Positions 9,529 to 21,009 of a DNA stretch of 64,000 nucleotides are shown here, one piece after another. This DNA comes from Pseudomonas serboccidentalis (GTDB lineage Bacteria > Pseudomonadota > Gammaproteobacteria > Pseudomonadales > Pseudomonadaceae), in the NCBI RefSeq assembly GCF_028830055.1, contig NZ_CP101655.1:2786498-2850497 (forward strand). The letters are read 5' to 3'. Both the position numbers and the translations under genes were made by a program. The notes below the pieces were generated by a model, which was not told where the DNA came from, searched no databases, and saw nothing but the letters and a program-made list of their open reading frames with translations. Positions within the stretch are counted from its first letter, which is position 1; the number at the start of each line of letters is the position of its first letter.

Positions 9529-11052
9529 ATGCGCTGGACAACCCGCCCCGGCTGGCCCGGTAATCTGCTGGCCGTGGCGGCCGGTGCAATCACCACCTTC
9601 GCTCTCGCGCCGTTCAACATCTGGCCGCTGGCTCTGCTGGCGGTCGGCTTGTTCTATGCCGGTTTGCGCGAGCTGAGCCCGCGTCAGGCGCTGGGCCGTG
9701 GCTGGTGCTTCGGTTTCGGCCTGTTTGGCGCCGGCACCAGCTGGATCTATTACAGCATCCACCATTTCGGTGGCGCATCCGTGCTGCTGGCTGGGTTCCT
9801 GATGCTGCTGTTTACCGCAGCGATCGCGTTTTTCTTCGCCCTGCCCGCATGGGTCTGGGCGCGCTGGCTACGCCGCAACGAGGCACCGCTGGCCGACGCG
9901 CTGGCGTTCGCTGCGTTGTGGGTAGGCCAGGAAGCGTTTCGCGGCTGGTTCCTCACCGGCTTCCCGTGGCTCTACTCCGGTTACAGCCAACTCGACGGCC
10001 CGCTGTCCGGGCTGGCACCGGTCGGCGGCATGTGGCTGGTGTCCTTCGTATTGGCCCTGACCGCGGCACTGATCTACAACGCACCTCGCCTGCTGAGCAG
10101 CGGTCGCAAAGGCTTTATCGCCGCGGGCCTGCTGTTGCTGGTCGGGCCGTGGGTCGCCGGCATTGCCCTCAAGGGCCACGCCTGGACCAGTCCGTCCGGT
10201 CCGGCTCTGAGCGTTGCCGCTATTCAGGGCAACGTCGAACAAAGCATGAAGTGGGACCCGGCGCAGCTCAACGCGCAACTGGCGTTGTACCGCGACCTGA
10301 GTTTGCACTCCAAGCGGGTGGACCTGCTGATCTGGCCGGAAACCGCCGTGCCGGTACTCAAGGAGTCCGCCGAGGGCTACCTGAACATGATGGGCACCTT
10401 CGCCGCCGAGCGTAAATCGGCGCTGATCACCGGTGTGCCAATCCGCGAGATGGTCCACCACGAAAAACGCTTCTTCAACGGCATCACCGTGGTCGGCGAA
10501 GGCGATGGCACCTACCTCAAGCAGAAACTGGTGCCGTTCGGCGAATACGTGCCGTTGCAGGATCTGTTGCGCGGTTTGATCGCATTCTTCGACTTGCCGA
10601 TGTCCGACTTCGCTCGCGGCCCCGCGGATCAGCCATTGCTGCAGGCCAAGGGTTACCAGATTGCGCCGTTCATCTGTTACGAAGTGGTGTACCCGGAGTT
10701 CGCTGCCGGCCTGTCGGCACGCAGTGATCTGCTGCTGACGATCAGCAACGACACCTGGTTCGGCACCTCGATCGGGCCGCTGCAACACCTGCAGATGGCG
10801 CAGATGCGCGCACTTGAAGCGGGCCGCTGGATGATCCGCGCCACCAACAACGGCGTGACCGGGCTGATCAACCCGTTCGGGCAGATCACCGAGCAGATCC
10901 CACAGTTCGAGCAGGGCATCCTGTATGGCGAAGTGGTGCCGATGCACAACCTGACGCCGTACCTGCAATGGCGCTCGTGGCCGCTGATCATCGTCTGCGT
11001 GCTGCTGTTTGGCTGGGCACTGATGGCGAGCCGGATGTCGAAAACCCTTTAA
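9529..11052 (+). CDS. lnt: Apolipoprotein N-acyltransferase
   Basis: 507 residues. Inner-membrane enzyme that adds the third acyl chain to the lipoprotein N-terminal Cys. About six hydrophobic helices occupy residues 10-215, then a periplasmic carbon-nitrogen hydrolase domain, and one C-terminal helix. The catalytic triad is visible: Glu in WPETAVPV, Lys in KQKLVPFGEYVP, Cys in PFICYEVVYPE. Last gene of the ybeZ-ybeY-corC-lnt run; it converges on the ydcF-like gene across a REP pair. Several lipoproteins in this window (LptE, RlpA, the SltB-like enzyme, the MORN-C13 protein, YceK-like) would be its substrates. Confidence 0.96.
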   Translation: MRWTTRPGWPGNLLAVAAGAITTFALAPFNIWPLALLAVGLFYAGLRELSPRQALGRGWCFGFGLFGAGTSWIYYSIHHFGGASVLLAGFLMLLFTAAIAFFFALPAWVWARWLRRNEAPLADALAFAALWVGQEAFRGWFLTGFPWLYSGYSQLDGPLSGLAPVGGMWLVSFVLALTAALIYNAPRLLSSGRKGFIAAGLLLLVGPWVAGIALKGHAWTSPSGPALSVAAIQGNVEQSMKWDPAQLNAQLALYRDLSLHSKRVDLLIWPETAVPVLKESAEGYLNMMGTFAAERKSALITGVPIREMVHHEKRFFNGITVVGEGDGTYLKQKLVPFGEYVPLQDLLRGLIAFFDLPMSDFARGPADQPLLQAKGYQIAPFICYEVVYPEFAAGLSARSDLLLTISNDTWFGTSIGPLQHLQMAQMRALEAGRWMIRATNNGVTGLINPFGQITEQIPQFEQGILYGEVVPMHNLTPYLQWRSWPLIIVCVLLFGWALMASRMSKTL

Positions 11053-11056
11053 AAGC

Positions 11057-11133
11057 AAAGATCGCAGCCTTCGGCAATTCCTACAGAAGCATCACACATC
11101 CTCTGTAGGAGCTGCCGAAAGCTGCAATCTTTT
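11057..11133. repeat. REP pair, family A, GATC-outside configuration
   Basis: Arms AAAGATCGCAGCCTTCGGCA and its inverted partner meet with CCTACAG / CTGTAGG at the inner ends. It lies between convergent lnt and the ydcF-like gene. The arms carry a few mismatches, so it is a decayed copy. Confidence 0.85.
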
Positions 11134-11138
11134 GATCT

Positions 11139-11900
11139 TCAGCGGTAAAAAAGCGAATACCCCACCTGCCCCACCGCCTCATTCAGCAACTGCCCGCTCT
11201 GCCAGATCGACTTGAACTCCGGCAGCCAGCCACCGAACGGTCGCGCATTATCGGTCCCGAGGAACCCTACAGGCGCCGGCACCACTTCGAATCCTGCCTG
11301 CTGAAAACACCACACAGCGCGTGGCATGTGCCAGGCCTGCGTTACCACCACGACGCGCTTGATGCCTTGGGGTAACAAGATGTCGGCGCTGAATTTGGCA
11401 TTCTCCCAGGTAGTACGGCTTTCACCTTCCTGCCAGCGCGTGGTCACGCCGAAATCATCGAGCAGCGAATCGGCCATCAGCTTCGCCTCGGTCGGCGGCG
11501 TGCCGTAATGCAAACCGCCGCTGGTCAGGATCGGCAGCCCGGACGCCTTGGTCAGCCGCGCGGCATAGCGCTGACGCTCCAGCCCCACGCCCGTCGGCTG
11601 ATCCTCGCCCCAGGCCAGATCGCCACGCTCACGGCCAGAACCCAGCACCACGATGGCATCGGCCCGCTGCGCCAGCGCCGTCCACGCATCACGAGGCAGC
11701 GGCGGTTCACGCTCCAGCGCTTTGGCACCCCACTGCACGACCACCGGCAGGCTCATCAGCCAGAAACCACCCAGCCCCATGGCAAAACACAGGCCGGCCA
11801 GCCGCGGCCGGGAGCGGCGCAGCCACCACGCAACCAGCAACAGCAGCAAAAGAATGCCAGGCGGCAATAAAAGTTGTTTGATGAAATAACGAAAAGGCAT
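11139..11900 (-). CDS. YdcF/ElyC-family membrane protein (DUF218)
   Basis: 253 residues. Two N-terminal membrane helices (about 10-28 and 36-55) are followed by a periplasmic DUF218 domain (about 80-245), with ADAIVVLGSGRER and VVVVTQAWHMPRA typical of the family. E. coli ElyC/YdcF relatives affect peptidoglycan or lipid-carrier homeostasis, so an envelope role is likely. The substrate is unknown. It is transcribed toward lnt, with the REP pair between the two stops. Confidence 0.85.
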   Translation of the reverse strand: MPFRYFIKQLLLPPGILLLLLLVAWWLRRSRPRLAGLCFAMGLGGFWLMSLPVVVQWGAKALEREPPLPRDAWTALAQRADAIVVLGSGRERGDLAWGEDQPTGVGLERQRYAARLTKASGLPILTSGGLHYGTPPTEAKLMADSLLDDFGVTTRWQEGESRTTWENAKFSADILLPQGIKRVVVVTQAWHMPRAVWCFQQAGFEVVPAPVGFLGTDNARPFGGWLPEFKSIWQSGQLLNEAVGQVGYSLFYR

Positions 11901-12006
11901 CGGGGCATCTCCAGAGATGCCCGAAGCCTAAGAGTGTTAATAAAGCGTTACAACCGGTAGGGTCGGATCGCGTTGAAAAAGATCCGTTTTTTGACCTGCC
12001 ATGCGT

Positions 12007-12330
12007 TTACTTGGCCTGTACAGAACGAACCTTGACGGTGTCTCTGCCGGGCGCCTTGTCCTTGAGCCAGATGACCTTGGCTGAATGTGCTGCATCGAGC
12101 TGTTTCACTGCCTGCGACAGGTATCCATGCGTTTCACGCTCACTGCGATCCAGATAGGCCTTGACCAGTTTGAACTCGGCGGGACTCAAGCCACGCAATT
12201 CCAGTTCCAAGGGGCGCTCATCGCGCAGCCGGCCAGCGGTTTTGGCAGCGTCCAGAGCCATGCCCAGACGATCCATCAACCGTTCGTACAACTCGGGTTT
12301 CGTCACGTTTTTTTGCCGTTGCTCCACCAT
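12007..12330 (-). CDS. Conserved small protein of unknown function
   Basis: 107 residues, charged and mostly helical, with no signal peptide, cysteine cluster or membrane segment. It is preceded by GAGGTGAGGG directly before the ATG, a good ribosome-binding site. The N-terminal half (ELYERLMDRLGMALDAAKTAG) looks amphipathic. The middle (LSPAEFKLVKAYLDRSERE) also reads as helix. It is divergent from leuS. The neighbour often found here, the DUF1451 zinc-ribbon protein, would have four cysteines; this one has none. I do not recognise the family. Confidence 0.65.
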   Translation of the reverse strand: MVEQRQKNVTKPELYERLMDRLGMALDAAKTAGRLRDERPLELELRGLSPAEFKLVKAYLDRSERETHGYLSQAVKQLDAAHSAKVIWLKDKAPGRDTVKVRSVQAK

Positions 12331-12465
12331 CCCTCACCTCATTGAAGATAAGACTCACTCCCCAATAAGAGCTTAGCTTCGCTGCACAAACCGGCTGCAC
12401 GCCGCGACCAACGGCCCTCGCCATGTTTTTGACCGGCCAAACAGCTGTAATCAGGGTTTCCCTAG

Positions 12466-15192
<2,727 letters not shown>

Positions 15193-15280
15193 ATTGGATT
15201 GAGCGCCCGGTCTGCCTGGCGCTCTGTAAAACCTTTCGGGCCGCAGGGTCGGCCCACATGGTTTCAAGGGGAGCAACACA

Positions 15281-15886
15281 ATGATCAAACGCAATCTGCT
15301 GGTGATGGGCCTGGCTGTTCTGCTGAGCGCCTGCGGTTTCCAGCTGCGTGGCACCGGCACCAACGAACTGACGATCAAGGAACTTGATCTGGGCGCCCGC
15401 AACGCCTATGGCGAGACTGTCACCCAACTGCGTCAAGTGCTCGAGTCCAGCGGCGTCAAGGTTTACAACGGTGCACCGTACAAGCTGTACCTGTCTGACG
15501 AGCAGGAAAGCCAGCGTATCCTCAGCTACGCCGGCGCTGGCCGTACTGGCGAGTATCAGGTCAACACCGTTCTGAACTACGACATCGTCGGCGAACACAA
15601 CCTGAATCTGCTGAGCGACAAGCTCGAAGTGCAGAAAGTGTTCATTCACGACGGCAACAACCTCGTCGGCTCCGATCAGGAAGCCAACGACGCCCGTCGC
15701 GAAACCCGTCGCGAGCTGGTTCAGCGCATGATGCTGCGCCTGCAACAGCTGACTCCAGGCCAACTGCAGCAATTGCAGCAAGCAGCCAACGACCGGGCAA
15801 GAGCCGAAGCCGATGCGCTGAAGGCGGCACAGAAGGCTGAAGCGGAAACCCCGCGTCAGTCGCCGCTCGAAGTACCGCAGCAGTAA
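15281..15886 (+). CDS. lptE: LPS-assembly lipoprotein LptE
   Basis: 201 residues. Lipobox LLSAC at residues 14-18 gives an outer-membrane lipoprotein with mature CGFQLRG. It forms the plug of the LptD-LptE translocon that inserts LPS in the outer membrane. The C-terminal third is a Gln-rich, helical tail (QLTPGQLQQLQQAAND) that runs past the core fold, as in other pseudomonads. AAGGGGAGCAAC upstream is a good ribosome-binding site. holA follows after 39 bases. Confidence 0.94.
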   Translation: MIKRNLLVMGLAVLLSACGFQLRGTGTNELTIKELDLGARNAYGETVTQLRQVLESSGVKVYNGAPYKLYLSDEQESQRILSYAGAGRTGEYQVNTVLNYDIVGEHNLNLLSDKLEVQKVFIHDGNNLVGSDQEANDARRETRRELVQRMMLRLQQLTPGQLQQLQQAANDRARAEADALKAAQKAEAETPRQSPLEVPQQ

Positions 15887-15925
15887 GACGTACGGGGCGC
15901 TCAGGCGCCCCGTTCGCCCCTTCTT

Positions 15926-16963
15926 ATGAAGCTCGCTCCCGCTCAACTCGGCAAACACCTGCAAGGCGCGCTTGCGCCCGTCTATATCATCAGTGGCGAT
16001 GACCCGCTGCTGTGCCAGGAAGCTGCCGACGCCATCCGCAGTGCTGCCCGCCAGCAAGGTTTCGACGAACGCCAAGTGTTCGCCGCCGACGCCAATTTCG
16101 ATTGGGGTACGTTGCTGCAGGCCGGTGCCAGCATGTCGCTGTTTGCCGAAAAACGTCTGCTGGAACTGCGCCTGCCTTCGGGAAAGCCCGGTGACAAGGG
16201 CGCTGCCGCACTGATCGAATACTGCTCGCGCCCCGCCGAAGACACGGTGCTGCTGATCAGCCTGCCCAAGCTCGATGGCAGCGCACAGAAGACCAAGTGG
16301 GGCAAGGCGCTGGTCGAAGGTCAGCAGACCCAGTTCATCCAGATCTGGCCGGTGGACGCCAATCAGCTACCGAGCTGGATTCGTCAACGTCTGTCGCAGG
16401 CCGGGTTATCCGCCAGTCAGGACGCCGTCGAACTGATTGCCGCCCGCGTCGAGGGCAACCTGCTCGCCGCCGCGCAGGAAATCGAAAAGCTCAAGCTGAT
16501 GGCCGAAGGTGGACAGCTCACCGTCGAAACCGTGCAGGCCGCAGTGGCCGACAGTGCCCGCTTCGATGTGTTCGGCCTGACCGACGCCGTGCTCAACGGC
16601 GAACCGGCCCATGCGCTGCGCATGCTCGAAGGCCTGCGCGGTGAAGGCGTCGAGCCACCGGTGATTCTCTGGGCGCTGGCGCGGGAGTTGCGCCTGTTGG
16701 CCAATATCTCATTGCAATACAGCCAGGGCACACCGCTGGACAAGTGCTTCAGCCAGTCGAAGCCACCGGTCTGGGACAAGCGCAAACCGCTGATGAGCAA
16801 GGCCTTGCAACGCTACTCGGCGCAACGCTGGGCGCAATTGCTGCTCGAAGCCCAGCGCATCGATGCGCAAATCAAGGGCCAGGCCGCCGGTTCGCCGTGG
16901 ATGAGCCTGAGCCGATTGGCGTTGTTGATGGCTGGCCAACGCCTGTCATTGCCTGCCGAATAA
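15926..16963 (+). CDS. holA: DNA polymerase III delta subunit
   Basis: 345 residues, full length. Clamp-loader delta subunit that opens the beta ring. The N-terminal RecA-like domain I has VYIISGDDPLLCQEAADAIR. The LFAEKRLLELRLPSGKPG segment carries the hydrophobic beta-clamp contact (SLFAEKR). Domains II/III follow (EGNLLAAAQEIEKLKL; the C-terminal helical collar LARELRLLANI). It is third in the leuS-lptE-holA run. A REP pair begins 5 bases after the stop. Confidence 0.95.
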   Translation: MKLAPAQLGKHLQGALAPVYIISGDDPLLCQEAADAIRSAARQQGFDERQVFAADANFDWGTLLQAGASMSLFAEKRLLELRLPSGKPGDKGAAALIEYCSRPAEDTVLLISLPKLDGSAQKTKWGKALVEGQQTQFIQIWPVDANQLPSWIRQRLSQAGLSASQDAVELIAARVEGNLLAAAQEIEKLKLMAEGGQLTVETVQAAVADSARFDVFGLTDAVLNGEPAHALRMLEGLRGEGVEPPVILWALARELRLLANISLQYSQGTPLDKCFSQSKPPVWDKRKPLMSKALQRYSAQRWAQLLLEAQRIDAQIKGQAAGSPWMSLSRLALLMAGQRLSLPAE

Positions 16964-16967
16964 GCTC

Positions 16968-17035
16968 AAAAGATCGCAGCCTCCGGCAGCTCCTACACTA
17001 ATCCCTGTAGGAGCTGCGGCACGCTGCGATCTTTT
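16968..17035. repeat. REP pair, family A, GATC-outside configuration
   Basis: AAAAGATCGCAGCCTCCGGC arm, inner CTACA / TGTAG ends, and the inverted arm ending GCGATCTTTT. It lies between holA and arfA (tandem), so it probably separates their transcripts. Confidence 0.87.
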
Positions 17036-17137
17036 GATCTTGTTTTCCTACAAAAAAACCTGCATTTGCCCTATAGACAGACGCCCGACATCGGCAGATT
17101 ATTTTCCGCGCAACCCCCACCCATCGAGAGATCCATC

Positions 17138-17302
17138 ATGAGCAAAAAGCCATCAAAACATGGCCCGAACAAGGCCAAATCCATCGTCGCCCAACCCCTG
17201 TTCCGCAGCCGCCAGGAACGACCAAGCAAGGGCAAAGGCAGCTACCGTCGCGAAGCCTTCCAGTCTGACAGCTGGGAGGCTTCTTACTTTCTGGCTGCCT
17301 GA
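17138..17302 (+). CDS. arfA: Alternative ribosome-rescue factor A
   Basis: 54 residues. The signature AQPLFRSRQERPSKGKGSYRR matches the PLFR...KGKGSY core of E. coli ArfA, followed by SWEAS. ArfA recruits release factor RF2 to ribosomes stalled on non-stop mRNA. The last hydrophobic residues (YFLAA) resemble the short destabilising tail of the family. A strong terminator hairpin lies inside the frame (17252-17292, codons 39-52). Most transcripts should therefore lack a stop codon and be tagged by tmRNA, so ArfA accumulates only when trans-translation fails. This is the E. coli regulatory logic; applying it here is inference from the sequence. GAGAG upstream serves as ribosome-binding site. 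Confidence 0.9.
   Translation: MSKKPSKHGPNKAKSIVAQPLFRSRQERPSKGKGSYRREAFQSDSWEASYFLAA
17252..17292 (+). terminator. Intragenic terminator within arfA
   Basis: Stem GAAGCCTTCCAG (17252-17263) / CTGGGAGGCTTC (17272-17283), 12 pairs with one G-U, an 8-base loop, then TTACTTTCT. It lies wholly inside the arfA reading frame and would end the mRNA, or present an RNase III site, about 10-18 bases before the stop codon. Confidence 0.8.
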
Positions 17303-17363
17303 AGCGCAGTACCCCTCGCTCATGTTAAGGTCTGCACCTGATTCGTATTCCCTGGAACTGTGC

Positions 17364-18686
17364 ATGCCCTTCAGTCTTTCCCGTCGTTGGCCCATTCGCC
17401 AACTGATCGCTGCCTCCAGCTTCATTCTGCTTGTCGCCTGTGCGGAAAAACCGACCGCCGCCGATGCGCAACCGTTACAGACCGCCCCTGCAGTCACCGC
17501 CCCGGCCATCATCCCGCCGGTAGTGCCATCAGGTGACAATCTCGATATCCAGCCGACCCAGACCTTCGCCGAATGGCAGGCAGGTTTCCGCAAAGATGCG
17601 CTGGCAGCCGGGATCCGCGCTGACCTGTTCGATCGCGCCTTTGCCAATGTCAGCTTCGATGCCAGTGTTATCAAAGCCGACCGCAGTCAGCCGGAATTCT
17701 CTCGCCCGGTGTGGGAATACCTCGATGGTGCCCTGTCGCCGCTGCGGGTGCGCAAGGGCCAGGCGCTGATCAGTCAGTACGCCGACATCCTGCAAAGCAT
17801 CGAGCAGCGTTATGGCGTCGACCGTCAGGCGCTGGTATCGGTGTGGGGCATGGAAAGCAATTTCGGCCAGTTCCAGGGCACCAAGTCAGTGATCAACTCG
17901 CTGGCGACCCTGGCCTACGAAGGCCGTCGCCCGGGCTTTGCCCATGCACAACTGATCGCGGCGCTGCAGATCCTGCAACAAGGCGATATCACCCCGGAGA
18001 AGATGTTGGGCTCGTGGGCCGGCGCGATGGGCCAGACCCAGTTCATTCCGACCACCTACAACACCCATGCCGTGGACTTCGACGGTGACGGTCGCCGCGA
18101 CATCTGGGGCAGCCCCGCCGATGCGCTGGCGTCCACCGCGCACTACCTGCAAAGCTCCGGCTGGCAGCGCGGTCAGCCGTGGGGCTTCGAAGTGCAACTG
18201 CCGAGCGGTTTCAATTACACCCTGGCCGATGGCGCGATTCGCAAGAGCGTTGCCGAATGGCGTCAATTGGGCGTGATCCTGCCCAATGGCGGTCAGGCCC
18301 CGGCCGGTTCGGAACAGCTCTCCGCGGCCCTGCTGCTGCCGGCCGGCTATCGCGGCCCGGCGTTCCTGATCCTCGACAACTTCCGGGCGATCCTCAAGTA
18401 CAACAACTCGTCGTCCTATGCATTGGCGGTGAGCCTGCTGTCCGAACGTTTCAACGGTGGTGGGCTGATCAATGGCACCTGGCCAAAAGATGATCTGCCA
18501 TTGAGCCGCACCGAGCGCATCGAACTGCAGACCCTGCTGAGTGCGCGCAATTACGATGCAGGCACGGCGGACGGGATCATCGGTGCAAATACGCGTAAAG
18601 CGATTCGCAGTGCACAGCAGGCGTTTGGCTGGCCGGCGGACGGGTATCCGACGCATAAGCTGCTTGAGAGCCTGCGGACCCAATAA
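17364..18686 (+). CDS. Lipoprotein lytic murein transglycosylase, MltB family with PG-binding domain
   Basis: 440 residues from ATG 17364. Lipobox-like LLVACAEK (Cys about 24) suggests an outer-membrane lipoprotein. After a Pro/Ala-rich linker comes an SLT_2 (MltB-type) catalytic domain (about 65-360) with the catalytic Glu in WGMESNFGQFQG, and MGQTQFIPTTY plus DFDGDGRRDIW. A C-terminal PG_binding_1 domain (about 380-440, YDAGTADGIIGANTRKAI) follows. It cleaves peptidoglycan to 1,6-anhydro muropeptides. The position fits the P. aeruginosa SltB3/SltH-type enzyme, which I recall as PA3992. The frame opens further upstream, but that part overlaps arfA and lacks a signal peptide. Confidence 0.92.
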   Translation: MPFSLSRRWPIRQLIAASSFILLVACAEKPTAADAQPLQTAPAVTAPAIIPPVVPSGDNLDIQPTQTFAEWQAGFRKDALAAGIRADLFDRAFANVSFDASVIKADRSQPEFSRPVWEYLDGALSPLRVRKGQALISQYADILQSIEQRYGVDRQALVSVWGMESNFGQFQGTKSVINSLATLAYEGRRPGFAHAQLIAALQILQQGDITPEKMLGSWAGAMGQTQFIPTTYNTHAVDFDGDGRRDIWGSPADALASTAHYLQSSGWQRGQPWGFEVQLPSGFNYTLADGAIRKSVAEWRQLGVILPNGGQAPAGSEQLSAALLLPAGYRGPAFLILDNFRAILKYNNSSSYALAVSLLSERFNGGGLINGTWPKDDLPLSRTERIELQTLLSARNYDAGTADGIIGANTRKAIRSAQQAFGWPADGYPTHKLLESLRTQ

Positions 18687-18695
18687 AGCAAAAAT

Positions 18696-18775
18696 CAAAA
18701 GATCGCAGCCTTCGGCAGCTCCTACACGGGATTGATGTTTACCCTGTAGGAGCTGCCGAAGGCTGCGATCTTTTT
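18696..18775. repeat. REP pair, family A, GATC-outside configuration
   Basis: Near-perfect 26-base arms (AAAAGATCGCAGCCTTCGGC ... ) with inner CCTACA / TGTAGG ends. It lies between the convergent transglycosylase and ldcA stops and is well placed as a bidirectional terminator. Confidence 0.9.
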
Positions 18776-18789
18776 GCTTCACCCCCGCA

Positions 18790-19737
18790 TTATCGGGTGA
18801 CCACATCCTGCTCCAGCATCAACTCCTTCTTCCCCGCATCCAGCCTTACCAACGCGCCCATCGGCAGCGTCAGGTTCGGATCGCAATGCCCACTGCGCCA
18901 GCCGGACAACACCGGGATCCGCAACGGTTCGAAGGTCTGCTTGAGCAAGCGGTTCAACGCGTCGATATCCACCCCGGCCACATCACCGACCAGCACCCCA
19001 CGCAACCTGGCCAGTTTGCCGGCCAGACGCATCTGCGTGAGCAAGCGGTCGATCCTGTACAGCGGCTCGTTGACGTCCTCGATCAGCAGAATCACGCCTT
19101 CCACGTCGATTTCGTAAGGCGTGCCCAGCGTCGCGGCAATCATCGCCAGATTGCCGCCCAGCAGCCGCCCATGGGCGATGCCGGGCTCCACGGTGGTCAA
19201 CGGATAAGCCACCGGATGGCTCAGCACACTCCCCGCCTTCAATTGACCGCGAAGCATGGCGAAGAATGACGTGACGGTCGGCGGCTCCTTGTCGCCCAGC
19301 AGGTCGGCATTGAGCAACGGGCCGTGAAAGGTCACGAACCCGGCGTAGCGACTGATCGCCAGATGCAGCGCGGTGATGTCGCTGTAGCCGACAAAAGGCT
19401 TGGCGTGGCGGCTCAACAGGTCGAAGTCGATCCGGTCCAGCAGACGTGGCGTGCCGTAGCCACCGCGCAGGCAGATGATCGCGTCGACCTCGGGGTCAGC
19501 GAACGCCGCGTGCAGGTCATTGAGGCGTACGTCGTCGCTGCCGGCCAGATAGCCGTCCTTCTCGTAGACACCGGGAAACACCCGCAACTGGTAACCCCGG
19601 GCACGCATCCACTGCACAGCCTTGTCGGTGTCCAAGGCACCGGGCCCGGCGGGGGCGATCACGCCAATCAGCCCTTCTGGCGGCAGCGCCGGCACCGGTT
19701 TGTGCGCAACGAGGGTGTGAGTCGGTCGAACGGTCAT
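18790..19737 (-). CDS. ldcA: LD-carboxypeptidase (S66 family)
   Basis: 315 residues from the ATG at 19737, which is preceded by CAGGGAGA. Longer frames up to 19953 run into REP DNA. S66 landmarks: IGVIAPAGP near the N-terminus, LRGGYGTPRLLD, and the nucleophile Ser in FVGYSDITALHLAI. The C-terminal GVLVGDVAGVD and GWRSGHCDPNLTLPMGALV hold the Glu/His partners. It removes the terminal D-Ala from murein tetrapeptides in the cytosol during peptidoglycan recycling. The MccF immunity type is also S66, but the length and housekeeping setting favour LdcA. Confidence 0.9.
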   Translation of the reverse strand: MTVRPTHTLVAHKPVPALPPEGLIGVIAPAGPGALDTDKAVQWMRARGYQLRVFPGVYEKDGYLAGSDDVRLNDLHAAFADPEVDAIICLRGGYGTPRLLDRIDFDLLSRHAKPFVGYSDITALHLAISRYAGFVTFHGPLLNADLLGDKEPPTVTSFFAMLRGQLKAGSVLSHPVAYPLTTVEPGIAHGRLLGGNLAMIAATLGTPYEIDVEGVILLIEDVNEPLYRIDRLLTQMRLAGKLARLRGVLVGDVAGVDIDALNRLLKQTFEPLRIPVLSGWRSGHCDPNLTLPMGALVRLDAGKKELMLEQDVVTR

Positions 19738-19819
19738 CCATGGGTCTCCCTGCGAATTCATGCACACACAGTAGTCAGGAACAGAAATAAACAAAAGAGC
19801 TGAGACTACCCAATAACCT

Positions 19820-19912
19820 GTGGCGAGGGAGCTTGCTCCCGCTGGAGTGCGAAGCAGTCCCAAAAACTTGGGCTCGCTGCCCAACCCAACGGGAGCAAGC
19901 TCCCTCGCCACA
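19820..19912. repeat. REP pair, family C
   Basis: TGTGGCGAGGGAGCTTGCTC and the inverted arm GAGCAAGCTCCCTCGCCACA flank a spacer of about 45 bases. It lies upstream of ldcA and downstream of lipA. Confidence 0.88.
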
Positions 19913-19937
19913 GGGTTCGGAGGTAAACCAGCCCAAA

Positions 19938-19966
19938 CAAAAATACCCGCCAAGGCGGGTATTTTC
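19938..19966 (-). terminator. Rho-independent terminator of lipA operon
   Basis: Read on the minus strand: AAAATACCCGCC-TTGG-cgggtattttt, an 8-9 bp stem with A-run before and T-run after. It lies 20 bases past the lipA stop; the flanking A/T runs would also allow bidirectional use. Confidence 0.88.
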
Positions 19967-19985
19967 AGAGGCGTTCAGCGCTGAA

Positions 19986-21008
19986 TCAAGAACCGAGCAG
20001 CTCGGCCTTGACCAGTTTCGCCTGTTCGTCAGCGTGGTACGACGAACGTACCAGCGGGCCGGAAGCAACGTTCTTGAAGCCCATCTTGTAACCTTCCTCG
20101 GCGAACCAGGCGAAGGTGTCCGGGTGCACGAAACGCTGCACCGGCAAGTGGCTGCGGGACGGTTGCAGGTACTGGCCGAGGGTCAGCATATCGATGTCGT
20201 GTTCGCGCATGCGCTTCATGACTTCGATGACTTCCTCGTCCGTCTCGCCCAGGCCCAGCATCAGGCCGGATTTGGTCGGGATGTGCGGCATCATCTGCTT
20301 GAAGCGCTGCAGCAGGGTCAGCGACCACTGGTAGTCCGAACCCGGACGCGCAGCCTTGTACAGGCGCGGCACGGTTTCCAGGTTGTGGTTGAACACATCC
20401 GGCGGCTCGGCGGCGGTGATTTCCAGCGCGATGTCCATGCGGCCACGGTAGTCCGGGACCAGGGTCTCCAGCTGCACGTTCGGCGACAGCTTGCGGATTT
20501 CGCGGATGCAGTCGGCAAAGTGCTGGGCACCGCCGTCACGCAGGTCGTCGCGGTCAACCGAGGTGATCACTACGTACTTGAGCTTCAGGTCAGCGATGGC
20601 GATCGCCAGGCTTTCCGGCTCGTTGACGTCCAGAGGCTTCGGACGGCCGTGGCCGACGTCGCAGAACGGGCAGCGACGGGTGCAGATGTCGCCCATGATC
20701 ATGAAGGTCGCGGTGCCGCCGGAGAAGCACTCGCCCAGGTTCGGGCAGGACGCTTCTTCGCAGACGCTGTGCAGCTTGTGCTTGCGCAGCAGGCTCTTGA
20801 TACGGTCGACTTCCGGCGAAACCGGGATGCGTACACGAATCCAGTCAGGCTTCTTCGGCAGTTCGGTGGTCGGAATGATCTTTACCGGGATGCGTGCAAC
20901 CTTCTCGGCGCCGCGCAGCTTGACGCCGGCTTCAACCTTGGGACGCGGGGCCGGGCGCTCGGTCACGTCGAGCGTCGGGATCATGGTTTGCACTGCATCA
21001 GTAGTCAT
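19986..21008 (-). CDS. lipA: Lipoyl synthase (radical SAM)
   Basis: 340 residues, full length. It inserts sulfur at C6 and C8 of protein-bound octanoyl groups. Both cluster motifs are present: [12 protein letters not shown] (auxiliary 4Fe-4S, about residue 85) and the CxxxCxxC in [10 protein letters not shown]. The C-terminal RSSYHAD serine ligand motif is also seen. lipB lies one base upstream, so octanoyl transfer and sulfur insertion are encoded together. A terminator follows at 19938. Confidence 0.97.
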   Translation of the reverse strand: MTTDAVQTMIPTLDVTERPAPRPKVEAGVKLRGAEKVARIPVKIIPTTELPKKPDWIRVRIPVSPEVDRIKSLLRKHKLHSVCEEASCPNLGECFSGGTATFMIMGDICTRRCPFCDVGHGRPKPLDVNEPESLAIAIADLKLKYVVITSVDRDDLRDGGAQHFADCIREIRKLSPNVQLETLVPDYRGRMDIALEITAAEPPDVFNHNLETVPRLYKAARPGSDYQWSLTLLQRFKQMMPHIPTKSGLMLGLGETDEEVIEVMKRMREHDIDMLTLGQYLQPSRSHLPVQRFVHPDTFAWFAEEGYKMGFKNVASGPLVRSSYHADEQAKLVKAELLGS

Positions 21009-21009
21009 A

